DNA of 64,000 nt from an uncultured Arthrobacter sp. (GTDB lineage Bacteria; Actinomycetota; Actinomycetes; Actinomycetales; Micrococcaceae): the NCBI RefSeq assembly GCF_947493765.1, contig NZ_CANLSZ010000005.1:124001-188000 (forward strand), written 5' to 3'. Shown here in pieces: positions 1-7,933 of this stretch. Every line of letters begins with the position of its first letter. Within the stretch, counting starts at the first letter, position 1. The notes beneath the pieces were generated by a model. The model did not search any database, was not told where the DNA came from, and saw only the letters and a program-made list of their open reading frames with translations. The position numbers were made by a program, and so were the translations under genes.

Positions 1-123
1 ACCGCCGGGGTGTTCCTCGTGGCCCTGGCGTACTTCTGGTTCTACAGCCGTCACCACCTGGTGGCGAGCGCACCCGAGGAGGAGTTCGCCCTGCTCCAGG
101 ACTCCGAGAAGTCCCTGAAATAG
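1..123 (+). CDS. C-terminal end of an APC-type amino acid/amine permease (partial)
   Basis: The first 123 bases read as one open frame ending at TAG (121-123). The 40 residues begin with a hydrophobic stretch (GVFLVALAYFWFY), typical of a last membrane helix, followed by a charged cytoplasmic tail containing SRHHLV and APEEEFALL. This resembles the end of ethanolamine/amino acid permeases of the APC superfamily. The next gene, a glutamine-synthetase-like ligase, starts 36 bases later in the same direction, so the permease probably imports the amine that the ligase glutamylates. The start lies outside the window, so the subfamily cannot be fixed. Confidence 0.6.
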   Translation, partial: TAGVFLVALAYFWFYSRHHLVASAPEEEFALLQDSEKSLK

Positions 124-159
124 AGCCTGCGTCCCAGTGCCCCACCCGAGGAGAGAACA

Positions 160-1533
160 ATGACGTCACATCCGCGCAACGAGAAGATGCTCACCGTGGA
201 CCAGCTCCGGCAGTCCATCGACGACGGCGAGATCGACAGTGTGATCCTGGCCTTCACCGATATGCAGGGGCGCCTGCAGGGGAAGGTCATCCACGGCGGT
301 TTCTTCCTCGAGTCCGCCCTGGAGCACGGCTCCGAGGCCTGCAACTACCTCCTGTCCGTCGACACGGAGATGAACACAGTCGCCGGGTACGCCATGTCCA
401 GCTGGGACAAGGGCTACGGGGACATGGAGTTCGATCTGGATCTGGACACCATCCGGCGCGTGCCCTATCTGGAGAAGACGGCCATGATCCAGGCCGATCT
501 CAACTACACCACCGGTGAGCGCGTCTCCGTCTCCCCGAGGAGCCTCCTGCGCTCCCAGCAGGAGAAGGCCGCGGCCCAGGGGTACCGGGCCGTCTCAGGG
601 ACGGAACTGGAGTTCATGATCTACAACACCAGCTACGAGGAGGCGCAGCGCGGCAACTACCTGGAGCTGACACCGGCCAATCTCTACAACGTCGACTACT
701 CGATCCTCGGGTCCATGCGGGTGGAACCGCTGCTGCGCGACATCCGCAACACCATGTTCGAGGCCGGCATGATCGTCGAGTCGGCCAAGGGCGAGTGCAA
801 CTTCGGGCAGCACGAGATCGCCTTCCGGTACGACGACGTCATCACGACGGCGGACAACCACGTCTTCTACAAGCTCTCGGCCAAGCAGATGGCGGCGCAG
901 CGCGGGCAGGCGGTGACCTTCATGGCCAAGCCGAACGCACGCGACGGCTCCTCCTGCCACATCCACATGTCCCTGCGCGGCACCGAGGGCGACCTGGTCT
1001 TCTGGGACGCCGACACGGGGGAGCGCACCGCGCTGTACAACCACTTCATCGCCGGGGTGCTGGCCACCATGCGGGACTTCACCCTCTTCTACGCGCCCAA
1101 CATCAACTCCTACAAGCGCTTCGCGAAGGGCTCCTTCGCCCCCACCGCCGTCGCCTGGGGACTGGACAACCGCAGCTGCTCGGTGCGCCTGGTGGGCAAG
1201 GGGCACTCCGCGCGGATGGAGAACAGGCTGCCCGGCGCGGACGCGAACCCCTATCTCGCGCTGGCCGCGATGCTCGCCGGGGGCCTCTACGGCATCGAGC
1301 ACGAACTGGAACTGCCACCCATGACGGAGGGGAACGCCTACGACTCCGACGCGCAGCACGTGCCCCACACCATGGCGGAGGCCAGGGAGCTCTTCGCCAC
1401 CTCCGCCATCGCCCGGGAGGTCTTCGGGGACGAGGTCGTGGAGCACTACACGCACTACGCGGACATCGAGCTGGAGCAGTTCAACGCGGCCATCACGGAC
1501 TGGGAAGTCCACCGCGGATTCGAGCGCCACTGA
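160..1533 (+). CDS. Glutamine synthetase family protein, probable gamma-glutamylamine ligase
   Basis: A 457-residue protein with the glutamine synthetase beta-grasp N-terminus and catalytic domain. Visible core motifs are GTELEFMI (metal/glutamate site), KGECNFGQHEIAF, the MAKPNARDGSSCHIHMSL block with its ATP-binding histidines, and NRSCSVRL...RMENRLPGADANPYLALAA near the end. The tyrosine adenylylation motif of assimilatory GlnA (NLYxLP) is absent. This suggests a GlnA3/GlnA4/PuuA-type enzyme that joins glutamate to an amine using ATP rather than the housekeeping enzyme. The ATG at 160 has a good GAGGAGAG ribosome site. A permease precedes it, and a PuuD-like hydrolase, aldehyde dehydrogenase and SDR follow in an apparent operon. 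The amine substrate is not visible from sequence; ethanolamine or a polyamine are candidates. Confidence 0.85.
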   Translation: MTSHPRNEKMLTVDQLRQSIDDGEIDSVILAFTDMQGRLQGKVIHGGFFLESALEHGSEACNYLLSVDTEMNTVAGYAMSSWDKGYGDMEFDLDLDTIRRVPYLEKTAMIQADLNYTTGERVSVSPRSLLRSQQEKAAAQGYRAVSGTELEFMIYNTSYEEAQRGNYLELTPANLYNVDYSILGSMRVEPLLRDIRNTMFEAGMIVESAKGECNFGQHEIAFRYDDVITTADNHVFYKLSAKQMAAQRGQAVTFMAKPNARDGSSCHIHMSLRGTEGDLVFWDADTGERTALYNHFIAGVLATMRDFTLFYAPNINSYKRFAKGSFAPTAVAWGLDNRSCSVRLVGKGHSARMENRLPGADANPYLALAAMLAGGLYGIEHELELPPMTEGNAYDSDAQHVPHTMAEARELFATSAIAREVFGDEVVEHYTHYADIELEQFNAAITDWEVHRGFERH

Positions 1534-1544
1534 TGGGGGATGCC

Positions 1545-2270
1545 ATGCAGTCCAGGCCCAGGATCGGTCTCACCACCTACTGGCAGGAGGCGTCGTGGGG
1601 TGTGTGGGAGGATCGCGCCGCCATCGTCCCGGGGAAGTACGTCACCGGGGTCGTGGCCGCGGGCGGTACCCCTCTCCTGCTGCCTCCGGTGGGTACCGAC
1701 GAATCGGTCCTCTCCGTCCTGGACGGCCTGATCGTGATCGGCGGGGTGGACGTGGACCCGGCCAACTACCGGGCCGATCCGCACCCCACCACCGCGGCGC
1801 AGCCCGAACGTGACGACCACGACATCCGGCTCACCCGGGCAGCGCTCGAGACCGGCGTGCCGCTCTTCGCGATCTGCCGTGGCGCGCAGATCCTGAATGT
1901 GGCCCTCGGGGGCACCCTGTTCCAGCATGTGCCCGATCTGCTCCCTGAATCGCGCTACCAGCCCTCCCCGGGGGTGTACGGCACCGTGGAGTTCACCACG
2001 GAGCCGGGGACGCTGACGGCAGAGCTGCTCGGGCACGAGGGCACGGCCCCGTGCTACCACCACCAGTCCGTGGACCGGCTCGGAGCCGGACTCCGCCCCA
2101 CCGCGTGGGCACCCGACGGGACCATCGAGGCCGTCGAGTGCACGGACGCACCCGGCTGGGCGCTGGGCGTGCAGTTCCATCCGGAGGAGAACCCGGCCGA
2201 TGCCCGGCTCTTCACGGGGTTCGTGGACGCCGCCGCCCGCTACCACCAGCGTCAGGAGAGCCTCACGTGA
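1545..2270 (+). CDS. Gamma-glutamyl-gamma-aminobutyrate hydrolase family protein (PuuD-like, class I amidotransferase fold)
   Basis: About 241 residues. The nucleophile elbow is FAICRGAQILNVALGG (catalytic Cys), and the His/Glu pair is in VQFHPEE, the triad of the peptidase C26 family. The family cleaves gamma-glutamyl amides, returning glutamate and a free amine or amino acid. In this operon it would remove the glutamate added by the ligase encoded upstream. I chose the ATG at 1545 because GGGGGA lies 4 bases before it. An in-frame ATG at 1533 overlaps the stop of the preceding gene (TGATG) and is a possible coupled start. The stop overlaps the GTG of the next gene (GTGA). Confidence 0.85.
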   Translation: MQSRPRIGLTTYWQEASWGVWEDRAAIVPGKYVTGVVAAGGTPLLLPPVGTDESVLSVLDGLIVIGGVDVDPANYRADPHPTTAAQPERDDHDIRLTRAALETGVPLFAICRGAQILNVALGGTLFQHVPDLLPESRYQPSPGVYGTVEFTTEPGTLTAELLGHEGTAPCYHHQSVDRLGAGLRPTAWAPDGTIEAVECTDAPGWALGVQFHPEENPADARLFTGFVDAAARYHQRQESLT

Positions 2271-3643
2271 GCAGCTTCACCGTCCTCAACCCCTCCACCG
2301 GTGCCGCGATCCAGGACGTCGCGCTGGCCGACGTCGCTGCGACCGACAGGGCCATCGAGGCAGCCGCCACCGCCTTCCCGGCCTGGCGCGCCGTGGCTCC
2401 GGCCGATCGGGGCCGGCTGCTGCGGCGGTTCGCCGACATGGTGGACTCCGATCTGGAGCACCTCGCCACCCTGGAGGTGGCCAATGCTGGGCACACCATC
2501 GGCAATGCGCTCTGGGAGGCAGGCAATGTGCGGGACGTGCTGACCTACTACGCCGCGGCGCCCGAACGGCACTCCGGCCGGCAGATCCCGGTGGCCGGGG
2601 GAGTGGACATCACCTTCAACGAGCCGCTGGGGGTGGTGGGGGTGATCGTCCCGTGGAACTTCCCCATGCCGATCGCCGGCTGGGGGTTTGCGCCCGCGCT
2701 CGCGGCCGGCAACACCGTGGTTCTCAAGCCCGCCGAGCTGACGCCCCTGACCGCGATCCGGCTCGGTGAACTGGCCCTGCAGGCGGGCATCCCCGAGGGT
2801 GTCTTCACCGTGGTGCCCGGCAAGGGATCGGTGGTCGGCGAGCGCTTCGTCACCCACCCGTCGGTGCGGAAGGTCGTCTTCACCGGATCGACCGCCGTCG
2901 GGAAGCGGGTCATGGCCGGATGCGCCGAGCAGGTCAAGCGCGTCACGCTGGAACTCGGGGGCAAGAGCGCCAACATCATCTTCGGCGACGCCGATCTCGA
3001 CAGAGCCGTCGCCAGCGCACCGGGCGGTGTGTTCGACAACGCCGGGCAGGATTGCTGCGCCCGCTCCCGCATCCTCGTCCAACGCTCCGTCTACGAGAAG
3101 TTCCTCGGTCTGCTCGAGCCCGCGGTGAAGGCCTTCCGGGTCGGTGACCCGTCCGACGAGAGCACGGAGATGGGACCCCTCATCTCGGCGGCCCAGCACG
3201 CCACGGTGTCGTCCTTCGTGTACGACGGCGACGGCCGGCCCAGCGCCGAGGTCGCGTTCCAGGGGACCGCGCCGTCCGGGGACGGCTTCTGGTTCCCGCC
3301 GACGGTCCTCACGCCGTCCGACGCCGGGGCGCGCTCCCTGCGGGAGGAGATCTTCGGACCGGTGGTCGCCGTCGTGCCCTTCGACGACGAGGCCGATGCC
3401 CTGCGCATCGCCAACGACTCGGACTTCGGGCTCTCGGGGTCCATCTGGACGTCCGACGTCGGTAGGGCGCTGCGGGTCTCGCGCGGCGTCGAGGCGGGGA
3501 ACCTGTCGGTGAACTCGCACTCCTCGGTCCGCTACGCCACGCCGTTCGGAGGCTACAAGCAGTCGGGTCTGGGCCGTGAGCTGGGCCCCGATGCCCTCGA
3601 TGCCTTCAGCGAGGTCAAGAACGTGTTCATCTCGACCGACTGA
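2267..3643 (+). CDS. NAD(P)-dependent aldehyde dehydrogenase
   Basis: A 458-residue ALDH superfamily protein starting at GTG 2267, overlapping the previous stop by 4 bases. Expected motifs are present: VIVPWNFPMP, FTGSTAVGKRVM, the general-base glutamate in LELGGKS, the nucleophile in [19 protein letters not shown], and a C-terminal FGGYKQSGLGRE. In this operon it would oxidise a gamma-glutamyl-amino-aldehyde to the acid, the role PuuC plays in the E. coli putrescine route. Translational coupling to the hydrolase supports a shared pathway. Substrate is inferred only. Confidence 0.85.
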   Translation: MSSFTVLNPSTGAAIQDVALADVAATDRAIEAAATAFPAWRAVAPADRGRLLRRFADMVDSDLEHLATLEVANAGHTIGNALWEAGNVRDVLTYYAAAPERHSGRQIPVAGGVDITFNEPLGVVGVIVPWNFPMPIAGWGFAPALAAGNTVVLKPAELTPLTAIRLGELALQAGIPEGVFTVVPGKGSVVGERFVTHPSVRKVVFTGSTAVGKRVMAGCAEQVKRVTLELGGKSANIIFGDADLDRAVASAPGGVFDNAGQDCCARSRILVQRSVYEKFLGLLEPAVKAFRVGDPSDESTEMGPLISAAQHATVSSFVYDGDGRPSAEVAFQGTAPSGDGFWFPPTVLTPSDAGARSLREEIFGPVVAVVPFDDEADALRIANDSDFGLSGSIWTSDVGRALRVSRGVEAGNLSVNSHSSVRYATPFGGYKQSGLGRELGPDALDAFSEVKNVFISTD

Positions 3644-3688
3644 CCGCCGACCACCCATTCGTCACCACGCAAGGAATCAAGGAGTGCC

Positions 3689-4495
3689 ATGGCTGAGGAC
3701 AGCGCCGCCCCCTACAACGGGTTGATCAGCAATCGACTGAAGGACCGCAGTGCGGTGATCACCGGCGGGGCGTCCGGGATCGGGCTGGCGACGGCCCGGC
3801 GCCTCGCCCACGAGGGGGCCCGCGTGGTCATCGCGGACATCTGTTCCGACGAGGCGGGGCAGGAGGCGGCGGACTCGGTGGGAGGGATCTTCGTGCGCAC
3901 CGACGTCACGCAGGAGGACGACGTCGTCAATCTCTTCAGGACCACCGGGGACACCTACGGGCGGGTGGACATCGCGTTCAACAACGCGGGGATCTCGCCA
4001 CCGGAGGACGCCTCGATCCTCGAGACGGGTATCGACGCGTGGAGACGGGTGCAGGAGGTCAATCTGACCAGCGTCTACTACTGCTGCAAGCACGTCATCC
4101 CGTACATGCAGCGCCAGGGCAAGGGCTCGATCATCAACACGGCCTCCTTCGTGGCCGTCATGGGCGCCGCGACCTCGCAGATCTCCTACTCCGCGTCCAA
4201 GGGTGGCGTGCTCTCGATGAGCCGCGAGCTCGGCGTCGAGTTCGCCCGGCAGGGCATCCGCGTCAACGCCCTGTGCCCCGGTCCGGTCAACACACCCCTC
4301 CTGACGGAGCTGTTCGCGAGCGACCCGGAGCGCGCCGCCCGCCGACTGGTCCACGTGCCGCTGGGCCGGTTCGCGGAGCCCGACGAGCTGGCCGCAGCCG
4401 TGGCGTTCCTCGCCTCGGACGACTCCTCCTTCATCACCGCGAGCCAGTTCCTCGTCGACGGGGGGATCGCGGGTGCCTACGTCACACCGCTGTGA
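3689..4495 (+). CDS. Short-chain dehydrogenase/reductase
   Basis: A 268-residue classical SDR. The cofactor motif is TGGASGIG near residue 26, followed by NNAG, a catalytic Ser region (IINTASF) and YSASK (Tyr and Lys). The C-terminal LASDDSSFITASQFLVDGG is typical of 3-oxoacyl-ACP reductase-like members. ATG 3689 follows AAGGAG. It lies 45 bases after the aldehyde dehydrogenase and is probably cotranscribed. In the classical Puu pathway an oxidase occupies this step; an SDR instead fits oxidation of an alcohol group, for example on a glutamylated ethanolamine. That assignment is an inference. Confidence 0.8.
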   Translation: MAEDSAAPYNGLISNRLKDRSAVITGGASGIGLATARRLAHEGARVVIADICSDEAGQEAADSVGGIFVRTDVTQEDDVVNLFRTTGDTYGRVDIAFNNAGISPPEDASILETGIDAWRRVQEVNLTSVYYCCKHVIPYMQRQGKGSIINTASFVAVMGAATSQISYSASKGGVLSMSRELGVEFARQGIRVNALCPGPVNTPLLTELFASDPERAARRLVHVPLGRFAEPDELAAAVAFLASDDSSFITASQFLVDGGIAGAYVTPL

Positions 4496-4579
4496 CGCTG
4501 TGACGCCCGTACGCCTCGAACCGGTGCGGCTCCCGCGCGGGGAGTCGCTCACGGATCGGTGACCCTTCACACTGAGGGC

Positions 4580-5266
4580 ATGGAGTGGACGCGTGCGAAG
4601 GACTGGCTCATCGGAGCCGCCGGCCTGCTGGTCGTGCTGGTGGTGGTGCTGACCGTCGCCTGGTTCGTGATCAGCGACCCCGTCGGACGGAGCGGGCCGG
4701 GGGCCACTCCGTCGCCGAGCAGCGAGGGACCGGTCGATGCGGGGCCGCCCGACGGGCTCGCGGAGGACGACGTGTGGCTGGCCGACGTCGTGCTGGAGGT
4801 GGGGACAGCAGTGAGCGGGGGCACCACGCTGCGGGACATCGACGCCGTGGGGCGGGATGTGCTCACCGGGCCTGACGGGCTCGTCGCGGGCGGGCTCGAG
4901 CTGGACGCCACGGTGCCGTTCGACGTCGTCGCCGAGGAACTCGGTGGCGGGGCGCTGGTCCGGGCCGGGGACGACGGCGAGGCCGAGGTGGTGCGGGGCG
5001 TCGAGGTGCTGGGCCGGGAGGTGCGCGTGGTCGCGTCCGGCACGGTGGAGGTCGACGCCGGTCGGCTCGTCGTCGAACCCCGCTCCATCGACCTCGGCGG
5101 GCCCGGCTTCCTCTCGGACGCCCTGGCCGCCGTCGCGCGCCGCGCCGTGACCATCGAGCACGACATCGAGGGTCTGCCCGAGGGCCTGGTGCTGCAGGAT
5201 GTGAGCGTCGGGGACGACGGCTTCCGCGCGACCTTCCGCGGTGAGGACGTGGTGCTCACCCGCTAG
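4580..5266 (+). CDS. LmeA/DUF2993-like membrane-anchored envelope protein
   Basis: About 228 residues: one N-terminal membrane helix (LIGAAGLLVVLVVVLTVAWFVI), a short Pro/Ser/Gly linker, then a domain with alternating beta-strand patterns (VEVDAGRLVVEPRSIDL, GLVLQDVSVGDDGFRATFRGEDVVL). This matches the phospholipid-binding-like DUF2993/LmeA family of actinobacterial envelopes. The ATG at 4580 has no ribosome site at proper distance, but CACACT sits exactly six bases upstream, the spacing of other probable leaderless starts here. An in-frame GTG at 4559 is the alternative. No functional partner is evident nearby. Confidence 0.6.
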   Translation: MEWTRAKDWLIGAAGLLVVLVVVLTVAWFVISDPVGRSGPGATPSPSSEGPVDAGPPDGLAEDDVWLADVVLEVGTAVSGGTTLRDIDAVGRDVLTGPDGLVAGGLELDATVPFDVVAEELGGGALVRAGDDGEAEVVRGVEVLGREVRVVASGTVEVDAGRLVVEPRSIDLGGPGFLSDALAAVARRAVTIEHDIEGLPEGLVLQDVSVGDDGFRATFRGEDVVLTR

Positions 5267-5404
5267 CTGTCCTGAGGACACCCGGCTCCGGCATGGGGAC
5301 GCGGTCTCCGCGGGGAGTCTCAGGATCTGCCCAGTTCTTCGCCAGCTTCATGGAACCGTCTCGCGGTACCGGCTATCTTCTGTAGGTCAGGGTCGATACC
5401 GATT

Positions 5405-5424
5405 GCCCGTGGAGGGTCACGGGC
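5405..5424. promoter_or_regulatory. GC-rich hairpin in the leader of the SipW-dependent protein gene
   Basis: GCCCGTG (5405-5411) and CACGGGC (5418-5424) form a perfect 7-bp stem with a 6-base loop. It sits about 60 bases before the ATG at 5483, in the 216-base gap 5267-5482. It could be a leader structure or a binding site. No clear promoter was identified in this gap. Confidence 0.35.
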
Positions 5425-5482
5425 AGGGGTGGGGTACTGACGCATCCATCATCGCGTCGGTCCATGACCCGAGGTCTCACTC

Positions 5483-6151
5483 ATGAAAACTCCTTCCCTC
5501 CGCATGCGCAGAACCGTCTCCCTGAGTGCCGTCCCGCTGGCCGTCCTCCTCGCCGGCGGACTCGTGTGGCAGGGATCCCAGGCTGCATTCACCGACGACA
5601 CCAGCAACGACAACAACGTCTGGAGTGCGGGCAGCATGGACCTGATTGACGACGACAACGGTGTCGCCGCCTTCAACATCTACAGCATCGTCCCGACCCA
5701 GCGGGGTCAGCGATGCATCGTCGTCACCTCGTACGCTAATCATCCCAGCGAAGTGCGCCCCTATGTCCGGAACTTGACGAGTACCAAGAACGAACCGACC
5801 GACACGGCGCTCGAGGACCACCTCTTCCTCGACCTCGTACAGGGCGACGGTGGCTCATTCGGCGACTGCGAGGGTTTCGCGGCCGATGCCGCAACCGCCA
5901 CGGGCTTCGGCGCTGCGGGTAGGCAGCCGATCTCCGTCCTGAACCGGGATCACAGCAGCTTCGACAGTGGCGGTGCCGTCTGGCAGACCACGGGTGATAT
6001 CCAGACGACCGGTGAGAAGCGGACGTACAAGATCACCTGGGAATTCGACACCGACGGTCTGACCCAGGAGCAGGTCAACAGTCTGCAGAAGGGTACGGTC
6101 GGGGCCGAGCTGGTGTGGGAGATCCACTCGAGTGACCACCCCAACCCCTAG
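5483..6151 (+). CDS. SipW-dependent-type secreted protein (TasA/camelysin-like)
   Basis: A 222-residue protein. The N-terminus is basic (MKTPSLRMRRTVS), then a hydrophobic segment (LAVLLAGGLVWQG) and SQAAFTDDTSNDNNVWSAG, the AFTD-T-N pattern around the cleavage site of SipW-processed proteins such as TasA and camelysin. Two cysteines (in RCIVV and GDCEG) could form a disulfide. The mature part is mostly predicted beta-rich. ATG 5483 has GAGG 8 bases upstream. A signal peptidase of the matching type is the next gene, as in tasA-sipW pairs. It may be a fibre or surface protein; this is by family resemblance only. Confidence 0.75.
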   Translation: MKTPSLRMRRTVSLSAVPLAVLLAGGLVWQGSQAAFTDDTSNDNNVWSAGSMDLIDDDNGVAAFNIYSIVPTQRGQRCIVVTSYANHPSEVRPYVRNLTSTKNEPTDTALEDHLFLDLVQGDGGSFGDCEGFAADAATATGFGAAGRQPISVLNRDHSSFDSGGAVWQTTGDIQTTGEKRTYKITWEFDTDGLTQEQVNSLQKGTVGAELVWEIHSSDHPNP

Positions 6152-6244
6152 GCCGGTCCCAGCCACCGGCTCATCCCGCCTGGACAGCGGAACGGTCGGG
6201 GACTCGCTCTGATACTCGCACCAGCTCCCTCGCCCCCGGCCGGA

Positions 6245-7375
6245 TTGTTTCCGGTGCCCGCTTCCGCCGTCGAATGGTTCCGGACTATCTTCGGCGCCGA
6301 GGGCTGGGTCCTGTTGATCGCGGGGTTCGTCTCCCGCTTCTACCTCATCCTCACCGTCAGTCTCGCCCTGATCGGGGTGCTGCCCCTGCTGTGGGGTTGG
6401 CACGGCACGGTGGTGCAGAGCGGGTCGATGGAACCCCACATCACAGCCGGGGACGTGGTTCTGACCCAATCCCTGGATCCGGACAAGCCGGTGCCGGTCG
6501 GCCGGGTGGTGCAGTTCCTCGTGCCAGCCTCCGGACCGGCGGCCGAGCAGGAGACCTGGCTCCACAGGATCGTGGCGGACAACCTGGACGGCACCTTCGT
6601 CACCGCCGGTGATGCCAACCCCCAGGCGGACAGCGCCCCCCTGATCCGGGAGCAGATCACCGGGCAGGGCCGGCTCCTCGTGCCGATGATCGGACTCCCC
6701 GGTCTGTGGCTCGCCACCGGAGAGCTGGCCCTGCTCGCGGCGTGGACGGGGTTGTCGGCGCTCGCCGTCGTCGTCGTGCGGGTCGAGGGGCGGGTCGTCG
6801 CCGTGGCGGAGGCCGACGCCGGCCCGGACCAGGCGGATCCGCTGCCGGACGAGGAGCCGTATTCGCCGCTCGCCGTCTTCGACGACGACGCGCCCGGGAT
6901 ACCCCCGTCAGAGATCGACGGCGAGGCCCGCATGCGAGCCCTGCTCCTCCGGCTGGCGGTCGTTGTGGGGGTGGCCGCGATCCTTGCCGCTCTGGTGGCT
7001 GCCAGCGCCTCGGTGCTCTCCTCAGCGGCCTTCACGGCGTCCACCTCCAACACCGGGAACTCCTTCACCGTCGCCTCCGAGTGGCCGGTGCCCTCCGTCA
7101 CGCTCCAGGATTCGGGGCCGGCGGTCGAGGGACGCATCACCCTGAGCGCCGATGCTGCTGAGCCGCGATCCGGGATCCGGAGCGTCAGCATCGAGTACGC
7201 CGAGACCGGAGGCACCGTGTGGACCACCGTGTGCACCACGACGACGGCGCCGTACTCCTGCGTCCTGGACACCAGCGGTGCGCCCGAGGGCGTCTACCGG
7301 GGCCGGGCCATCGCGAGGAGCAACGCCGGTGCCACGGCCGTCTCGGAGGAGGTGGAGGTCCGGATCACCCGCTGA
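6245..7375 (+). CDS. Signal peptidase I (SipW/S26B type) fused to a substrate-like C-terminal domain
   Basis: A 376-residue protein. After an N-terminal membrane helix the catalytic serine is in QSGSMEPHI (Ser61). The base is His in WLHRIVA (His107), not Lys, as in the SipW/ER branch, and GDANPQ supplies the conserved Asp. Two hydrophobic segments follow (about 147-180). An acidic linker (190-226) leads to a third helix (about 233-257) ending in SSAAFTASTSNTGNSF (259-275), which looks like a SipW-type cleavage site. An Ig-like beta domain follows (VSIEYAETGGTVWTTVC...VRITR). The start is uncertain: TTG 6245 or GTG 6254, neither with a strong ribosome site. The upstream gene encodes the likely substrate. 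Confidence 0.8.
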   Translation: MFPVPASAVEWFRTIFGAEGWVLLIAGFVSRFYLILTVSLALIGVLPLLWGWHGTVVQSGSMEPHITAGDVVLTQSLDPDKPVPVGRVVQFLVPASGPAAEQETWLHRIVADNLDGTFVTAGDANPQADSAPLIREQITGQGRLLVPMIGLPGLWLATGELALLAAWTGLSALAVVVVRVEGRVVAVAEADAGPDQADPLPDEEPYSPLAVFDDDAPGIPPSEIDGEARMRALLLRLAVVVGVAAILAALVAASASVLSSAAFTASTSNTGNSFTVASEWPVPSVTLQDSGPAVEGRITLSADAAEPRSGIRSVSIEYAETGGTVWTTVCTTTTAPYSCVLDTSGAPEGVYRGRAIARSNAGATAVSEEVEVRITR

Positions 7376-7402
7376 TTGCACTCGGCCGAACCTCTCGTGT
7401 GC

Positions 7403-7672
7403 TCAGCAGGCTTCCAGAGCGTCCAGGTCATCCAGAGCGTCAGGGCTGAAGAGGTTGTCGAGGAGACACGCCTGTTCGGCGGTCAGCGTCTGCCGTCCGG
7501 CGGCGACGAGCTGGCGGTGCCACCACCTGGCGAGACGTTCCTCGCCGGCGTTCACGGGCCGGATCGAGGACGGGGTCCGCCCGTAGTGGGCGTGAAAGGC
7601 CGCCAGGTCCTCCAGATGACGCTTCCACGAGAGGCCGGCCCGCTGGGCCCGGTCGGTAGGGTCGTCGATCAT
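7403..7672 (-). CDS. Small helicase-associated-domain-like protein
   Basis: 89 residues from ATG 7672. The core SWKRHLEDLAAFHAHYGRTPSSI...ARWWHRQLVAAGRQTLTAEQACLLDNL has the spacing of aromatic and charged residues seen in the helicase-associated (HA) repeat, a small putative nucleic-acid-binding helical domain. The frame stays open to 7873, but the upstream part has poor composition. The ATG at 7672 overlaps the stop of a short upstream frame (TGATG), favouring it. Function unknown; convergent with the signal peptidase gene. Confidence 0.5.
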   Translation of the reverse strand: MIDDPTDRAQRAGLSWKRHLEDLAAFHAHYGRTPSSIRPVNAGEERLARWWHRQLVAAGRQTLTAEQACLLDNLFSPDALDDLDALEAC

Positions 7673-7743
7673 CAGCGGCGCCCTGCCTCGGGGACGATGA
7701 GCTCGTCGGGAGGGGCATTGCAGGGCGAGAAACGGTTCAGCAT
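7672..7743 (-). CDS. Possible 23-residue coupled small ORF
   Basis: A short frame from ATG 7743 to TGA at 7672-7674 encodes MLNRFSPCNAPPDELIVPEAGRR. Its stop overlaps the ATG of the helicase-associated-like gene (TGATG). The frame extends upstream to a GTG near 7824 without a stop, so it could be the end of a roughly 50-residue protein. No family is recognised. The 261 bases 7673-7933 otherwise hold nothing I can identify. Confidence 0.2.
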   Translation of the reverse strand: MLNRFSPCNAPPDELIVPEAGRR

Positions 7744-7933
7744 GGCTACCTGTCCGGTCACGAAGGACGACGCAGTGGTCAAGCTCGCTTCTGAACTTGG
7801 TGCAGGCTTCCCCGGAGTCGGCACGAGAGCCCATCATAAGCACCGCAGCCCCGCCTGCCCGAACGGACGGCATCCTCGCCCGCAGCTGTTGACCGGCAGC
7901 GCCGGGTGTGGATCTTCGGAGCAGCAGCGCCGG

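Noticed and set aside
160-1533. Housekeeping glutamine synthetase GlnA
   Set aside because: It lacks the NLYxLP adenylylation motif and sits in an amine-degradation operon, so it was called a gamma-glutamylamine ligase type.
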